This document shows, piece by piece, positions 1 through 6,525 of a stretch of 64,000 nucleotides of DNA; the stretch's first letter is position 1, and each line of letters opens with the position of its first letter. The notes beneath the pieces were generated by a model. The model made no database searches. It saw only the letters and a program-made list of their open reading frames with translations, and had not been told where the DNA came from. Both the position numbers and the translations under genes were made by a program. This DNA comes from Prevotella sp. (GTDB taxonomy: Bacteria > Bacillota > Clostridia > Oscillospirales > Ruminococcaceae), in the NCBI GenBank assembly GCA_023663025.1, contig JAMPIC010000001.1:306427-370426 (forward strand), read 5' to 3'.

Positions 1-66
1 ACGCTGTCGCGTTTCTCACCTCCTGCTCCGTTTCGGACGAATGCGCCTGCGGCGCAAGGGGAATTT

Positions 67-203
67 CGCGCTCTGCGGAGCGCGACCAGGGGCTCTGCCC
101 CGTGGACCTCGCAGCCTTGAAAGGCTGGCGAACTTTTTAGTCGCGGCTTCGCCGCGCGATGCGCTGACGTTTTGTTTTGCGCTAAACAACAATTTACTTT
201 TTC
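67..203. repeat. train of small hairpins ending in an AACAACAATTTA arm
   Basis: Four short perfect hairpins follow one another: CGCGCTC/GAGCGCG (67-84), GGGGC/GCCCC (89-101), CAGCCT/AGGCTG (112-127) and CGCGGC/GCCGCG (142-156). The stretch then ends in GACGTTTTGTTTTGCGC and the motif TAAACAACAATTTA near 183-197. The last part reappears almost unchanged at 43.28-43.31 kb as one arm of a palindrome. No gene is apparent in 1-255. I read it as a dispersed intergenic repeat; function unknown. Confidence 0.6.
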
Positions 204-211
204 GACAAAAC

Positions 212-240
212 ACCCCCTGCCGCTTTTTTCGGCAGGGGGT
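212..240 (-). terminator. hairpin downstream of the 256-1118 lipoprotein region
   Basis: A perfect 11-bp stem (ACCCCCTGCCG at 212-222 with CGGCAGGGGGT at 230-240) lies 15 bases past the stop codon at 256. On the minus strand it is followed by GTTTTG, a short U tract, so termination of the minus-strand gene is likely but not of textbook strength. Confidence 0.65.
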
Positions 241-255
241 TCAAAAAATGAGTTC

Positions 256-522
256 TTACTGCGCAGCCGCAGCCGCTTCAAGGTCGATCAGTTCGTAATC
301 CGCGGGAACTTCAAGCGTACCTGCGGGAACCGTTCCCGAAAACTCATGCACAATAAGCGCGTTAAACTCGTTGTCGGATTCGGAAGTGATTATAGCGTAA
401 AGCTCTTCGCCGTCAAACAGAAAACCGCCGCCCGTTTCCGCCACTTCAAAGGCGTACTCCTTGCCGCCCACTTCGACCCTGCATACCTTAACGTCCTCGG
501 CTTCTTCGATCTCTTCGTCCAT
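256..522 (-). CDS. C-terminal part of a frameshifted lipoprotein (or small hypothetical protein)
   Basis: Read alone this is an 88-residue acidic protein starting at an internal Met, with no good ribosome site at the usual distance. The same frame stays open upstream, codon by codon, back through the end of the preceding lipoprotein gene (stop at 561), giving SEYSIEEILGEID before the nominal Met. The sequence has the look of the last domain of secreted LolA/LppX-like lipoproteins: VGGKEYAFEV, a hydrophobic FLFDGEELYAI strand, and a closing LEVPADYELIDL. I therefore read it as the missing C-terminus of the 561-1118 gene, displaced by a -1 frameshift near 561-570. It could instead be a separate, translationally coupled small protein. 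The frameshift itself is seen; the family comparison is from memory of the pattern. Confidence 0.6.
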   Translation of the reverse strand: MDEEIEEAEDVKVCRVEVGGKEYAFEVAETGGGFLFDGEELYAIITSESDNEFNALIVHEFSGTVPAGTLEVPADYELIDLEAAAAAQ

Positions 523-560
523 GTCGATCTCGCCGAGTATCTCCTCAATGCTGTATTCGC

Positions 561-1118
561 TCAGAACGCCTCGCCGGCTGTCATATAGTATCCCGATTTG
601 GAGGAATCGTCAAGCATATACATAAGAGAATCTTTTACCATAATGGTAAGATTTTGATCTGCGGAAGTTCCCGACATTTTCATGTAAATGTCCTTGCCGG
701 ACATAGCCATTACCATGGCAACGCTGCCGTCGGTGGTTTCGACGTCCATGTAGAACTCGGTTGCACCCTCGAGCGTTCTTACAAAATTGTATATAAGGCT
801 GTCCGCTGCGGATATAGTTTCCGTGGGCAGGGAGAACACGCCGCTGTCCTTGGCAAAGTCGTCGACGCTTGCGTAAGAACCGCTCAAGGCTGCCGCCGTA
901 TCGAAATCGCCGTTATCCTCCGCTTCCGTTTCGGTCTCGGTCTGCGTTGTTTCAGTCTCGGTTTCCGTCGCTTCGGTCTCTGTTTTGGTTTCCGTTTCCG
1001 CCGCAGCCGAGGTAATGCTTTCCGTAAGATCCGTATCCGTTCCGCTTTCGCTGCCGCACGCGGTAAGCATTGCTCCGCACAGTGAAACGGAAAGTATTGC
1101 CGCAAGAATTTTTTTCAT
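561..1118 (-). CDS. lipoprotein, N-terminal part, probably frameshifted
   Basis: A 185-residue exported lipoprotein. It begins with a signal peptide and lipobox (LTAC, Cys about 21), followed by a Thr/Glu-rich linker made of TETE repeats (about residues 25-70), then a folded region with strands such as EFYMDVETTDGSVAMVMAM and a YMLDD motif. It stops abruptly after GYYMTAGEAF, where a one-base slip would continue into the 256-522 frame and give a protein of about 285 residues. The start is supported by AAGGGGAT upstream, and a TATAAT lies at 1171-1176 (minus) with a poor -35. Function is unknown; proteins of this build are surface lipid-anchored and may bind a small hydrophobic ligand (inference). 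Confidence 0.75.
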   Translation of the reverse strand: MKKILAAILSVSLCGAMLTACGSESGTDTDLTESITSAAAETETKTETEATETETETTQTETETEAEDNGDFDTAAALSGSYASVDDFAKDSGVFSLPTETISAADSLIYNFVRTLEGATEFYMDVETTDGSVAMVMAMSGKDIYMKMSGTSADQNLTIMVKDSLMYMLDDSSKSGYYMTAGEAF

Positions 1119-1274
1119 AAGTATTTATCCCCTTAAAAATAGTTGTGTAAGCGTTTTGCGTTACCTTGACATTATACACTTATGTTTTTGAAAAGTATAT
1201 GATTTTTCGGCGATTTCCTTTATTTCAACAAAAAAACCGTCCTTGACCACGCGCCTTTTGTATAAAAAGCGAAT

Positions 1275-1310
1275 AAAAAAGCGGGACTTCCCGTTACGGA
1301 GAAGTCCCGC
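1275..1310 (-). terminator. terminator of the Xre regulator gene
   Basis: GCGGGACTTC (1281-1290) pairs perfectly with GAAGTCCCGC (1301-1310), and on the minus strand the stem is followed by six T residues (1275-1280). It lies just past the stop codon at 1317. Confidence 0.85.
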
Positions 1311-1316
1311 AGACGC

Positions 1317-1556
1317 TTACGCGCCCGTTATACGCTTGTTTTTGCGGTTGTGCGGTATTTTGTCGTCCGTCAGCCGCATGATGTAATCAACGCTGGTTTC
1401 ATAAAACTCGGCGAGACGTTCCATAACCAAAAGCGAGGGCTGAAGCTCTCCCGTTTCATATCTGGAGTATGTCTGCTGGGTACAGTGAAGATACTCGGCG
1501 AGCTGGCGCTGATAGAGGTGATTGGTGTACCTTAGTTCTTTAAGTCTGAGATTCAT
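1317..1556 (-). CDS. small Xre-family helix-turn-helix regulator
   Basis: A 79-residue DNA-binding protein consisting of one Cro/C1-type helix-turn-helix and a short basic tail. The fold is visible as LKELRYTNHLYQRQLAEYLH (helices 1-2), CTQQTYSRYETGELQPS (recognition helix and the typical YE.GE.xPS turn), and LAEFYETSVDYIM. Such single-domain regulators usually act as dimers on nearby operators. Strong minus-strand ribosome site (AAGGAGG). It sits alone between its own promoter and terminator and is divergent from the exoprotein cluster at 1879, so it could regulate itself or that cluster; nothing in the sequence proves a target. Confidence 0.85.
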   Translation of the reverse strand: MNLRLKELRYTNHLYQRQLAEYLHCTQQTYSRYETGELQPSLLVMERLAEFYETSVDYIMRLTDDKIPHNRKNKRITGA

Positions 1557-1585
1557 ACGCTTCCTCCTTTGCTTCAGTTTTTATT

Positions 1586-1613
1586 ATTATGACATATTAT
1601 TTAAATTTGTAAA
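1586..1613 (-). promoter_or_regulatory. probable promoter of the Xre gene
   Basis: On the minus strand TTTACA (1608-1613) and CATAAT (1586-1591) are 16 bp apart, about 30 bases upstream of the Xre start codon. Confidence 0.5.
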
Positions 1614-1651
1614 GCGTTATACACGCAAAATGAATAAAAAAATATTGCAAA

Positions 1652-1687
1652 TACTTTTCCCTTTATAATGAAAAAAAGGGAAAAGTA
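1652..1687. promoter_or_regulatory. 13-bp perfect inverted repeat between divergent genes
   Basis: TACTTTTCCCTTT (1652-1664) is exactly inverted at 1675-1687, with a 10-base spacer beginning at an overlapping TATAAT (1664-1669). It lies in the gap of about 320 bp between the Xre gene and the exoprotein cluster; the rest of that gap is very AT-rich and holds only the two promoters listed. It could be an operator or a transcript hairpin; no regulator has been shown to bind. Confidence 0.45.
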
Positions 1688-1795
1688 ACAAAAATTGTAA
1701 CCAAAATTTCATTTTTGAGTGAAAAAAATTCCTGTTTTTGTGGATAATGTGCAAATTATGTATTTAAAAATACCAAAAAATTGTTAAATTGGCAA

Positions 1796-1824
1796 TTGGA
1801 TTTGGAGAACTATTATGTTATAAT
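1796..1824 (+). promoter_or_regulatory. promoter of the first exoprotein gene
   Basis: TTGGAT (1796-1801) and TATAAT (1819-1824) with exactly 17 bp between them, about 55 bases upstream of the start codon at 1879. Confidence 0.75.
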
Positions 1825-1878
1825 TACACCATAGTTAAGATAAACTATATATAAAACAATTGATTGGAGGAATTAACA

Positions 1879-2205
1879 ATGAAACTTAAGAAGATTCTTG
1901 CCGCTATCGCTGCATGCGCTATGACCGCTGCGGTTCTTACAATGTCTGTAGCCGCTGCCGGCGCTGAGGTTGACGATTCTACACTTGACGACGGCGATGA
2001 GGAGATCGTAGCTGAAGACGAGGACGAGGGCGAGGACGAAGCTCCCGCTGACGACGAGGATGAGGACGAGACTCCCGCTGCTCCCGTTGACGAGACTCCC
2101 GCAGCTCCCGTTCAGAACCCCCCTACAGGCAACTCTCCCATAGCTCTCGCAGTTATCCCTGTTGCTCTCGCAGCAGCTGCTGTTGTAGCTAAGAAGGCTA
2201 AGTAA
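1879..2205 (+). CDS. secreted acidic proline-rich protein with C-terminal sorting-type tail
   Basis: About 108 residues. An N-terminal signal peptide starts MKLKKILAA and ends near SVAAAGA. It is followed by a very acidic Asp/Glu region (about 30-60), Pro/Ala repeats (ETPAAPV twice), then NPPTGN, a hydrophobic segment of about 20 residues and the basic end KKAK. This is the tripartite layout of sortase substrates, with NPPTG in place of LPxTG. It has no globular domain, so it may be a spacer, wall polyanion or cation binder. I chose ATG 1879 because GGAGG (1866-1870) is well spaced; a TTG at 1864 lies inside that site. It is the first of four similar genes and has its own promoter and terminator. 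GCT-rich alanine codons suggest high expression (inference). Confidence 0.8.
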   Translation: MKLKKILAAIAACAMTAAVLTMSVAAAGAEVDDSTLDDGDEEIVAEDEDEGEDEAPADDEDEDETPAAPVDETPAAPVQNPPTGNSPIALAVIPVALAAAAVVAKKAK

Positions 2206-2236
2206 GCCGAAGCTTTGATTTAAGCTTAAATGAGAG

Positions 2237-2274
2237 ATCCTCCGGAACGGTCAAGCCTTCCGGAGGATTTTTTT
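2237..2274 (+). terminator. terminator after exoprotein 1
   Basis: ATCCTCCGGAA (2237-2247) pairs with TTCCGGAGGAT (2258-2268), followed by seven T (2268-2274). Classic intrinsic terminator. Confidence 0.92.
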
Positions 2275-2430
2275 GTAAAAATGCACAATGTAAACGTTTT
2301 TATTTATACAAAATTATCATAGATTTTTTTGACAAATAGGAGTATAATATATGTGTACAATCATGTACGACCCTGTTTGTATCTCAATTTCAGACGGGAC
2401 TTAAATCTGACTTTTATGGAGGAATTTATC

Positions 2431-3093
2431 ATGAAGCTTAAAAAGATCATCGCAGCGGTAGCCGCTGCCGCAGTTTCCGTTTCCGCATTGGCTGTCAACG
2501 TTTTCGCGGCGGACAGCTACAACGCAAAGCTGGGCTTTGCCGATACCGCTTGGGCTGTTCAGGACTGGGACTCCCTCGTTGAGGTAACCGGCGACGGACA
2601 GTACACGCTCGAATCCACCGCCGTTGCGGGCGCTTCCGATTTCGGCGTTTTCGTAATCGACATCGAGCAGATGTTCGCGGGCGCTCCCGAGGCTACCGCT
2701 GTTCTCGACAAGGTAGAGGTTGACGGTTCGGAAATCTCTTTCGACGCGAGCAAGATCATCTACGGCGATGTCGAGGAAAAGGGCAACTACAGAATTGAAA
2801 TCTACAACCAGTACGGCGATACAAAGAACAACTCTCCCGTAAATCAGGCGACTTCCATCGGTTCTTCCCTGAAGATCACCTTTACGGTTTCCGGTCTGGG
2901 CGGAGCAGCCGCTCCCGCTGAGGAAGCTCCCGCCGAGACAGAGGCTGCCGCAGAAGCTCCCGCGGAGACTGCCGCTCCCGCTGCCGACAACAGCACTCAG
3001 TCCGCAGCTACAGGCAATACTTCCGCCGCGGTTATGCTTTCCGTAATGGCTGTTGCAGGCATCGCTGCCGCCGCTTCCAAGAAGAGAAAGTAA
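2431..3093 (+). CDS. secreted protein with beta-sandwich domain and TGN-type anchor tail
   Basis: About 220 residues. A signal peptide (MKLKKIIAAV to VNVFAA) precedes a domain of about 120 residues with alternating strands (AKLGFADTAWAVQDW, YTLESTAV, DFGVFVIDIEQMF, VLDKVEVDG, IIYGDVEEKGNYRIEIYN, SLKITFTVSGL). This resembles carbohydrate-binding-type modules found in Ruminococcus glycosidases, but here without an enzyme attached (recognition from pattern). A Pro/Ala/Glu linker follows, then SAATGN, a hydrophobic helix and KKRK. Start ATG 2431 follows GGAGG at 2418-2422. A TATAAT at 2343-2348 is present, but its -35 is unclear. It probably sits on the cell surface and binds glycan. Confidence 0.8.
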   Translation: MKLKKIIAAVAAAAVSVSALAVNVFAADSYNAKLGFADTAWAVQDWDSLVEVTGDGQYTLESTAVAGASDFGVFVIDIEQMFAGAPEATAVLDKVEVDGSEISFDASKIIYGDVEEKGNYRIEIYNQYGDTKNNSPVNQATSIGSSLKITFTVSGLGGAAAPAEEAPAETEAAAEAPAETAAPAADNSTQSAATGNTSAAVMLSVMAVAGIAAAASKKRK

Positions 3094-3110
3094 TTTTAAA
3101 GGCAATACCG

Positions 3111-3142
3111 AAAGGACGAAAGGCTGAACTTTCGTCCTTTTT
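3111..3142 (+). terminator. terminator after exoprotein 2
   Basis: AAAGGACGAAAG (3111-3122) pairs perfectly with CTTTCGTCCTTT (3129-3140), ending in a five-T run (3138-3142). Confidence 0.9.
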
Positions 3143-3188
3143 GCTGTTTTTAACAAAAAAAGGCACAATTACTTGTATAAAAAATATG

Positions 3189-3217
3189 TTGCAATTTTTC
3201 GCGTACGGTGTTATAAT
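3189..3217 (+). promoter_or_regulatory. promoter of exoprotein 3
   Basis: TTGCAA (3189-3194), 17 bp, TATAAT (3212-3217), about 58 bases ahead of the start codon. Confidence 0.8.
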
Positions 3218-3274
3218 TATTTTGCAAATATTTAAACGGCAGACAAATCTGCAAAAGAATTGGAGGAAATTTTT

Positions 3275-4078
3275 ATGAAGCTTAAAAAAGTTCTCGCGGC
3301 TGTTGCGGCTGCGGCTGTTGCCGTATCTATGACAGCAATCAACGCTTTTGCCGCTACGGTTACTCTCGACAGCGAGTATCCCGGCGCATGGGGCGCAAGC
3401 AAAACCATTCCCAAGGCTGAATTCGAGGCTATCGGCGGAGACGTTAAGGTAGTTCTTACCGTTGAGGCTAAAGAACCTCTGGTAGGCACACATAACCACC
3501 TTATGAAGCCTATGAACATCTGCGTAAACTGGGATCAGATCACAGACAATCTCACAAGCGATACCGCTATCAGAAAGGGCGACGGCTTTATCGTAGTTGC
3601 CGACGGTCAGACAACGGTTGAGTTCGTAGTTCCTCAGTCCGTATGGTCCGAATTCAAGGGCTATGTTGACGACGAGGGCAACGAGGACGAGAGCGCTGGT
3701 CTTGCTTTCCAGGTAATGGACGTTGTTATCAAGTCCGCCGAGCTTTCTTCGGGTTCTGCTCAGGGCGCTATGAGAGTTGTTGACGAGGCACAGGCTTCCG
3801 AGATCATGGGCGGCAAGTCCTATGAGGAAGTAACCGGTGCTGCTCCCGCAGCCGACGCAGCACCTGCTGCCGACGAGGCTCCCGCTGCCGATGAAGCTCC
3901 TGCCGCTGACGCTGCACCCGCAGCCGACGAAGCACCCGCCGCATCAACAGACGCTGCACCTGCTGCCGATACAGCAACCACTACTCCCGCCGCTACAGGC
4001 AACGTTCCCGCCGCTGTTATGGTTTCCGTAATGGCTGTTGCAGGCGCTGCCGCTGTCGCTGCTAAGAAGAGAAAGTAA
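3275..4078 (+). CDS. secreted CBM-like protein with Pro/Ala/Asp repeats and TGN-type anchor tail
   Basis: About 267 residues. The signal peptide (MKLKKVLAAV to NAFA) is nearly identical to that of the previous gene. A domain of about 150 residues follows, with the order AWGASKTIPKAEFEAIGGDV, KVVLTVE, GDGFIVVADGQTTVEFVVPQ, LAFQVMDVVIKSAEL. This looks like a jelly-roll carbohydrate-binding domain (inferred). A low-complexity linker of repeated APAADEAPAAD units follows, then PAATGN, a hydrophobic stretch and KKRK. GGAGG at 3262-3266 supports ATG 3275 rather than the upstream TTG at 3260. The signal peptide and tail match its neighbours while the middle differs, as expected for a duplicated scaffold carrying different binding heads. 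Confidence 0.8.
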   Translation: MKLKKVLAAVAAAAVAVSMTAINAFAATVTLDSEYPGAWGASKTIPKAEFEAIGGDVKVVLTVEAKEPLVGTHNHLMKPMNICVNWDQITDNLTSDTAIRKGDGFIVVADGQTTVEFVVPQSVWSEFKGYVDDEGNEDESAGLAFQVMDVVIKSAELSSGSAQGAMRVVDEAQASEIMGGKSYEEVTGAAPAADAAPAADEAPAADEAPAADAAPAADEAPAASTDAAPAADTATTTPAATGNVPAAVMVSVMAVAGAAAVAAKKRK

Positions 4079-4092
4079 ATTTTACTTATAAG

Positions 4093-4125
4093 CCCGTCCG
4101 ATAATCCCGGACGGGTTTGTTTTTG
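4093..4125 (+). terminator. terminator after exoprotein 3
   Basis: CCCGTCCG (4093-4100) pairs with CGGACGGG (4108-4115), followed by TTTGTTTTTG. Confidence 0.88.
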
Positions 4126-4179
4126 TCGTTTTTGCTAAATTGAACAAATTTTTGCAGTAATTCTTATAAAAAAAGTATA

Positions 4180-4208
4180 TTGTTTTAGTGAACATTTAAT
4201 GATATAAT
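4180..4208 (+). promoter_or_regulatory. promoter of exoprotein 4
   Basis: TTGTTT (4180-4185), 17 bp, TATAAT (4203-4208), 56 bases ahead of the start codon at 4265. Confidence 0.75.
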
Positions 4209-4264
4209 TATCTTACTAAGGCGGGCAGAAAAAGACCCGTAAATAGAATTGGAGGAAACAAACA

Positions 4265-5281
4265 ATGAAAATCAAAAAAATCATTGCCGGCGTAGCTGCT
4301 GCCGCTATGGCTATGTCTACTATGGCTGCAATGTCCGTGTCCGCTATCAACGAGGGCGGCACTGTGATCGACTTTGAAGACGGTGACTTTTCTTTCGTTT
4401 ACATGAACAACGATGATCCCAGACCCGGTCAGGGCGGTTCCGACGCTTCCGTTCTTTCTGTTGAGGACTACAACGGTTCCAAGAGACTGAAGGTTGACGT
4501 TCAGAACAAGAAGGACTGCCCTAAGGTATGGTTTGACCTTGACAAGATCACAGACAGATCCAATACAGTTGAGATCCGTAAAGTTACATTCGATCTTACT
4601 ATCGTTCCTAAGTCCGCTGAGGGTATTGTCGGCTGGGCAGGCGGTGCTGTAGGCGCAGCAGGCGGCTTTGATGTTAACCTCGCCGGTAAGGGTCAGGTAA
4701 ATCCCAGTTGGTCCGATAAGGCTTGGGACGGCGGAGCATATGATCCGGGCGTTGCTGCCGAGATCAAGATCGAAAGAAAATTCATGATGAAGAATGAGTT
4801 CTACACAGAAGATGGTATCAATCCTTTCTTCGGTCTTATGAGATGGGCTGCTGCCGATGACGCTGACGAGTATGTAATGTACATCGACAACGTTCAGCTT
4901 CTTGACGGAAGCGGAAAGGCTCTTCCTATCGGCGTAACACCTGCTCCCGCTGAGACAGAAGCTGCTCCCGAGGAGACAACAGCCGAGGCTGCTCCCGCAG
5001 AGACAGAGGCTGCTGCTGCTCCCGCAGAGACAGCTGCTCCCGTTGCTGAGGCTGACGACGAGGTTGCTGTTGCCGATGAAGCTGACGAAGCTCCCGCTCC
5101 TGCCGTAACAGAGGCTGCTGCTCCCGCAGTAACAGAGGCTGCACCCGCTGCAACACAGGCTGCTCCCGTTGCCGATGCAACAACAACTCCCGTTGCTACA
5201 GGCAATGCTGCTGTTGCTTCCATCGTTGCTGTAATGGCTGTTGCAGGCGCTGCTGCTATCGCTGCTAAGAAGAGAAAGTAA
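4265..5281 (+). CDS. secreted beta-sandwich protein with long Ala/Pro/Glu linker and TGN-type anchor tail
   Basis: 338 residues, the largest of the four. After the signal peptide (MKIKKIIAGV to SVSA) comes a domain of about 200 residues starting VIDFEDGDFSFVYMNNDD and ending DEYVMYIDNVQLLDGSG. The FEDG opening and the YIDNVQL closing strand are typical of galactose-binding/CBM-type beta sandwiches that end in an '(I)DNV' strand (family pattern). A linker of about 90 residues of ETEAAPAE and VTEAAP repeats leads to PVATGN, a hydrophobic segment and KKRK. GGAGG sits at 4252-4256. No catalytic signature is seen, so a glycan-binding surface protein is the best reading; substrate unknown. Confidence 0.8.
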   Translation: MKIKKIIAGVAAAAMAMSTMAAMSVSAINEGGTVIDFEDGDFSFVYMNNDDPRPGQGGSDASVLSVEDYNGSKRLKVDVQNKKDCPKVWFDLDKITDRSNTVEIRKVTFDLTIVPKSAEGIVGWAGGAVGAAGGFDVNLAGKGQVNPSWSDKAWDGGAYDPGVAAEIKIERKFMMKNEFYTEDGINPFFGLMRWAAADDADEYVMYIDNVQLLDGSGKALPIGVTPAPAETEAAPEETTAEAAPAETEAAAAPAETAAPVAEADDEVAVADEADEAPAPAVTEAAAPAVTEAAPAATQAAPVADATTTPVATGNAAVASIVAVMAVAGAAAIAAKKRK

Positions 5282-5302
5282 TTTCCTTACATAGCATAAA
5301 AT

Positions 5303-5333
5303 AAAGAGAGTACCGAAAGGTACTCTCTTTTTT
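5303..5333 (+). terminator. terminator after exoprotein 4
   Basis: AAAGAGAGTACC (5303-5314), GAAA tetraloop, GGTACTCTCTTT (5319-5330), then further T to 5333. Very strong. Confidence 0.93.
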
Positions 5334-5400
5334 AGAGGGTAGAGGAAGAGGATAGAGGGTAGAAGATTTTCTATCCTCTACCCTCTGTTTTCTATTCTCT
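5333..5400. repeat. GA-rich/TC-rich imperfect inverted repeat
   Basis: A purine half built of TAGAGGGTAGAGGA-like units (about 5333-5370) faces a pyrimidine half built of TCCTCTACCCTC units (about 5372-5400), so the strand can fold into a long imperfect hairpin. It lies between convergent genes, immediately at the stop codon of the minus-strand kinase-like gene, and may terminate it. The unit is microsatellite-like and could have grown by slippage. Confidence 0.55.
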
Positions 5401-6001
5401 ATTTGCGTACTGCGGCGGCGATTATGTCCGCCGTGCCCTCGATACCGAACCTGTCGCTGTTCAGCGTAAGGTGGTAATTCTCGTGGGCAGCCCACTTGCG
5501 GTCGGTGTAGAAATCATAGTAAAGCTTGCGCTGCTTGTCGTTCCGCTTCATAAGCTGGAGCGCCTGCTGCTCGGTGGAGACTTTTTCGCGCTCCAGTACG
5601 CGCTTGATCCTCGCTTCCGTGGGGGCGTAGATAAACACGTTCAGCAGCTCGACGTTTTCGTCCTTAAGCACATAATCGGAGCATCGTCCGACGATAACGG
5701 CGTTCTCGGATTTGGCGATCTCGCGGATTATCTGCGCCTGAACGGTGTAGAGCGCGTCATTGGTGGAGATGTTCATACCGAAGCTTGTTTGCCCCGTCTG
5801 GCTCATCGCCGCGTACAGCCAGGGATTGGCGGCTTTCTCGTCCGCGTCGGTGAGAGCGGCGTGGCTCATGCCGCTTTTTTCCGCAGCCAAGGCGATAAGC
5901 TTATTGTCGTAAAAGGCGTAACCCAGCTTTTCGGCAAGCTTCTCGCCCACTTCGCGGCCGCCGCTGCCGAACTGTCTGCCTATGGTAATTATTGTATTCA
6001 T
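5399..6001 (-). CDS. cytidylate kinase-like family protein
   Basis: 200 residues. P-loop NMP-kinase fold: it opens MNTIITIGRQFGSGGREVG, where GRQFGSGG is the variant Walker A loop of this family, followed by a LAEKLGYAFYD segment. The middle has VIVGRCSDYVL, and FIYAPTEARIKRV supplies the LID-type arginines. Family members phosphorylate nucleotides or are uncharacterised 'cytidylate kinase-like' proteins; true Cmk differs, so the substrate is not certain. I start at 6001 (ATG, preceded by AAAGGA) because residues further upstream overlap the promoter. Monocistronic, with a near-consensus promoter. Confidence 0.82.
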   Translation of the reverse strand: MNTIITIGRQFGSGGREVGEKLAEKLGYAFYDNKLIALAAEKSGMSHAALTDADEKAANPWLYAAMSQTGQTSFGMNISTNDALYTVQAQIIREIAKSENAVIVGRCSDYVLKDENVELLNVFIYAPTEARIKRVLEREKVSTEQQALQLMKRNDKQRKLYYDFYTDRKWAAHENYHLTLNSDRFGIEGTADIIAAAVRK

Positions 6002-6049
6002 GAACTTGATCAGTCCTTTCGTTTGAAGTAAAGCTTCCGCTCTACTGTA

Positions 6050-6078
6050 ATTATATACCTTATTCACAAAAATGTCAA
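6050..6078 (-). promoter_or_regulatory. promoter of the cytidylate kinase-like gene
   Basis: Minus strand TTGACA (6073-6078), 17 bp, TATAAT (6050-6055): consensus hexamers at ideal spacing. Confidence 0.9.
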
Positions 6079-6107
6079 CACAATGAGGAAAAATTTTTGT
6101 CAATATG

Positions 6108-6147
6108 ACAAAATCAAACTCCCCGCGCGGCGTTACCGGGCGGGGAG
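6108..6147 (-). terminator. terminator downstream of the 59-residue gene
   Basis: CTCCCCGC (6119-6126) pairs with GCGGGGAG (6140-6147). On the minus strand it is followed by TTTGATTTTG (6109-6118). It lies about 90 bases past the small ORF at 6238. Confidence 0.6.
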
Positions 6148-6237
6148 AAATCGTTTATGTACATTCGGAGATATCGTTACACTGTTAAGGTGTTACGACG
6201 CATGAGGAGTTAAGGCGCGGTTATGACCGTAACACAG

Positions 6238-6417
6238 TTACGAAGCGCACTGAGCGTTAAGCCATTCGGCATACTGAGTTTCGGGAATCTTCTTTGTCAT
6301 TACCGCGAACTGGAAATCGTGCGCGTCCGCAATAAACTTGTTGAACGCCTGCAGGTCGCCGTCAAGCTTGTACTGCTCCTGCTTCTGTCTGTAAATTTTT
6401 TCATAGAGTAAAATCAT
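6238..6417 (-). CDS. small cytoplasmic protein of 59 residues, function unknown
   Basis: ATG at 6417 and TAA at 6238-6240, preceded on the minus strand by AAAGGAGAGG at ideal spacing. The product begins MILLYEKIYRQKQEQYKLDG, is charged and helical in look, contains FNKFIADAHDFQFAVM, and ends EWLNAQCAS. No signal peptide or membrane segment. A TATAAT (minus) lies about 40 bases upstream, and the hairpin at 6119-6147 closes the unit, so it appears to be a self-standing transcript. I do not recognise the family. Its reality rests on the ribosome site, promoter-like -10, terminator and protein-like codon use. Confidence 0.65.
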   Translation of the reverse strand: MILLYEKIYRQKQEQYKLDGDLQAFNKFIADAHDFQFAVMTKKIPETQYAEWLNAQCAS

Positions 6418-6525
6418 TAACAGCCTCTCCTTTAAAACAATCTTTTGTAATTATATCATAAAAACAGGCGGGTTTCTATAGCAATACTATACAAAAAAAC
6501 TGTTCATAATTTGGTCTGTAAAGCT

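Noticed and set aside
2329..2348. TTGACA (2329-2334) and TATAAT (2343-2348) as one promoter for exoprotein 2
   Set aside because: The spacing is only 8 bp, so the two boxes cannot work together; the true -35 for this gene is unclear.
3820..5223. Alanine/valine-rich frames opposite the exoprotein linkers
   Set aside because: They arise from the reverse reading of the Pro/Ala/Glu repeat codons and have no start signals.
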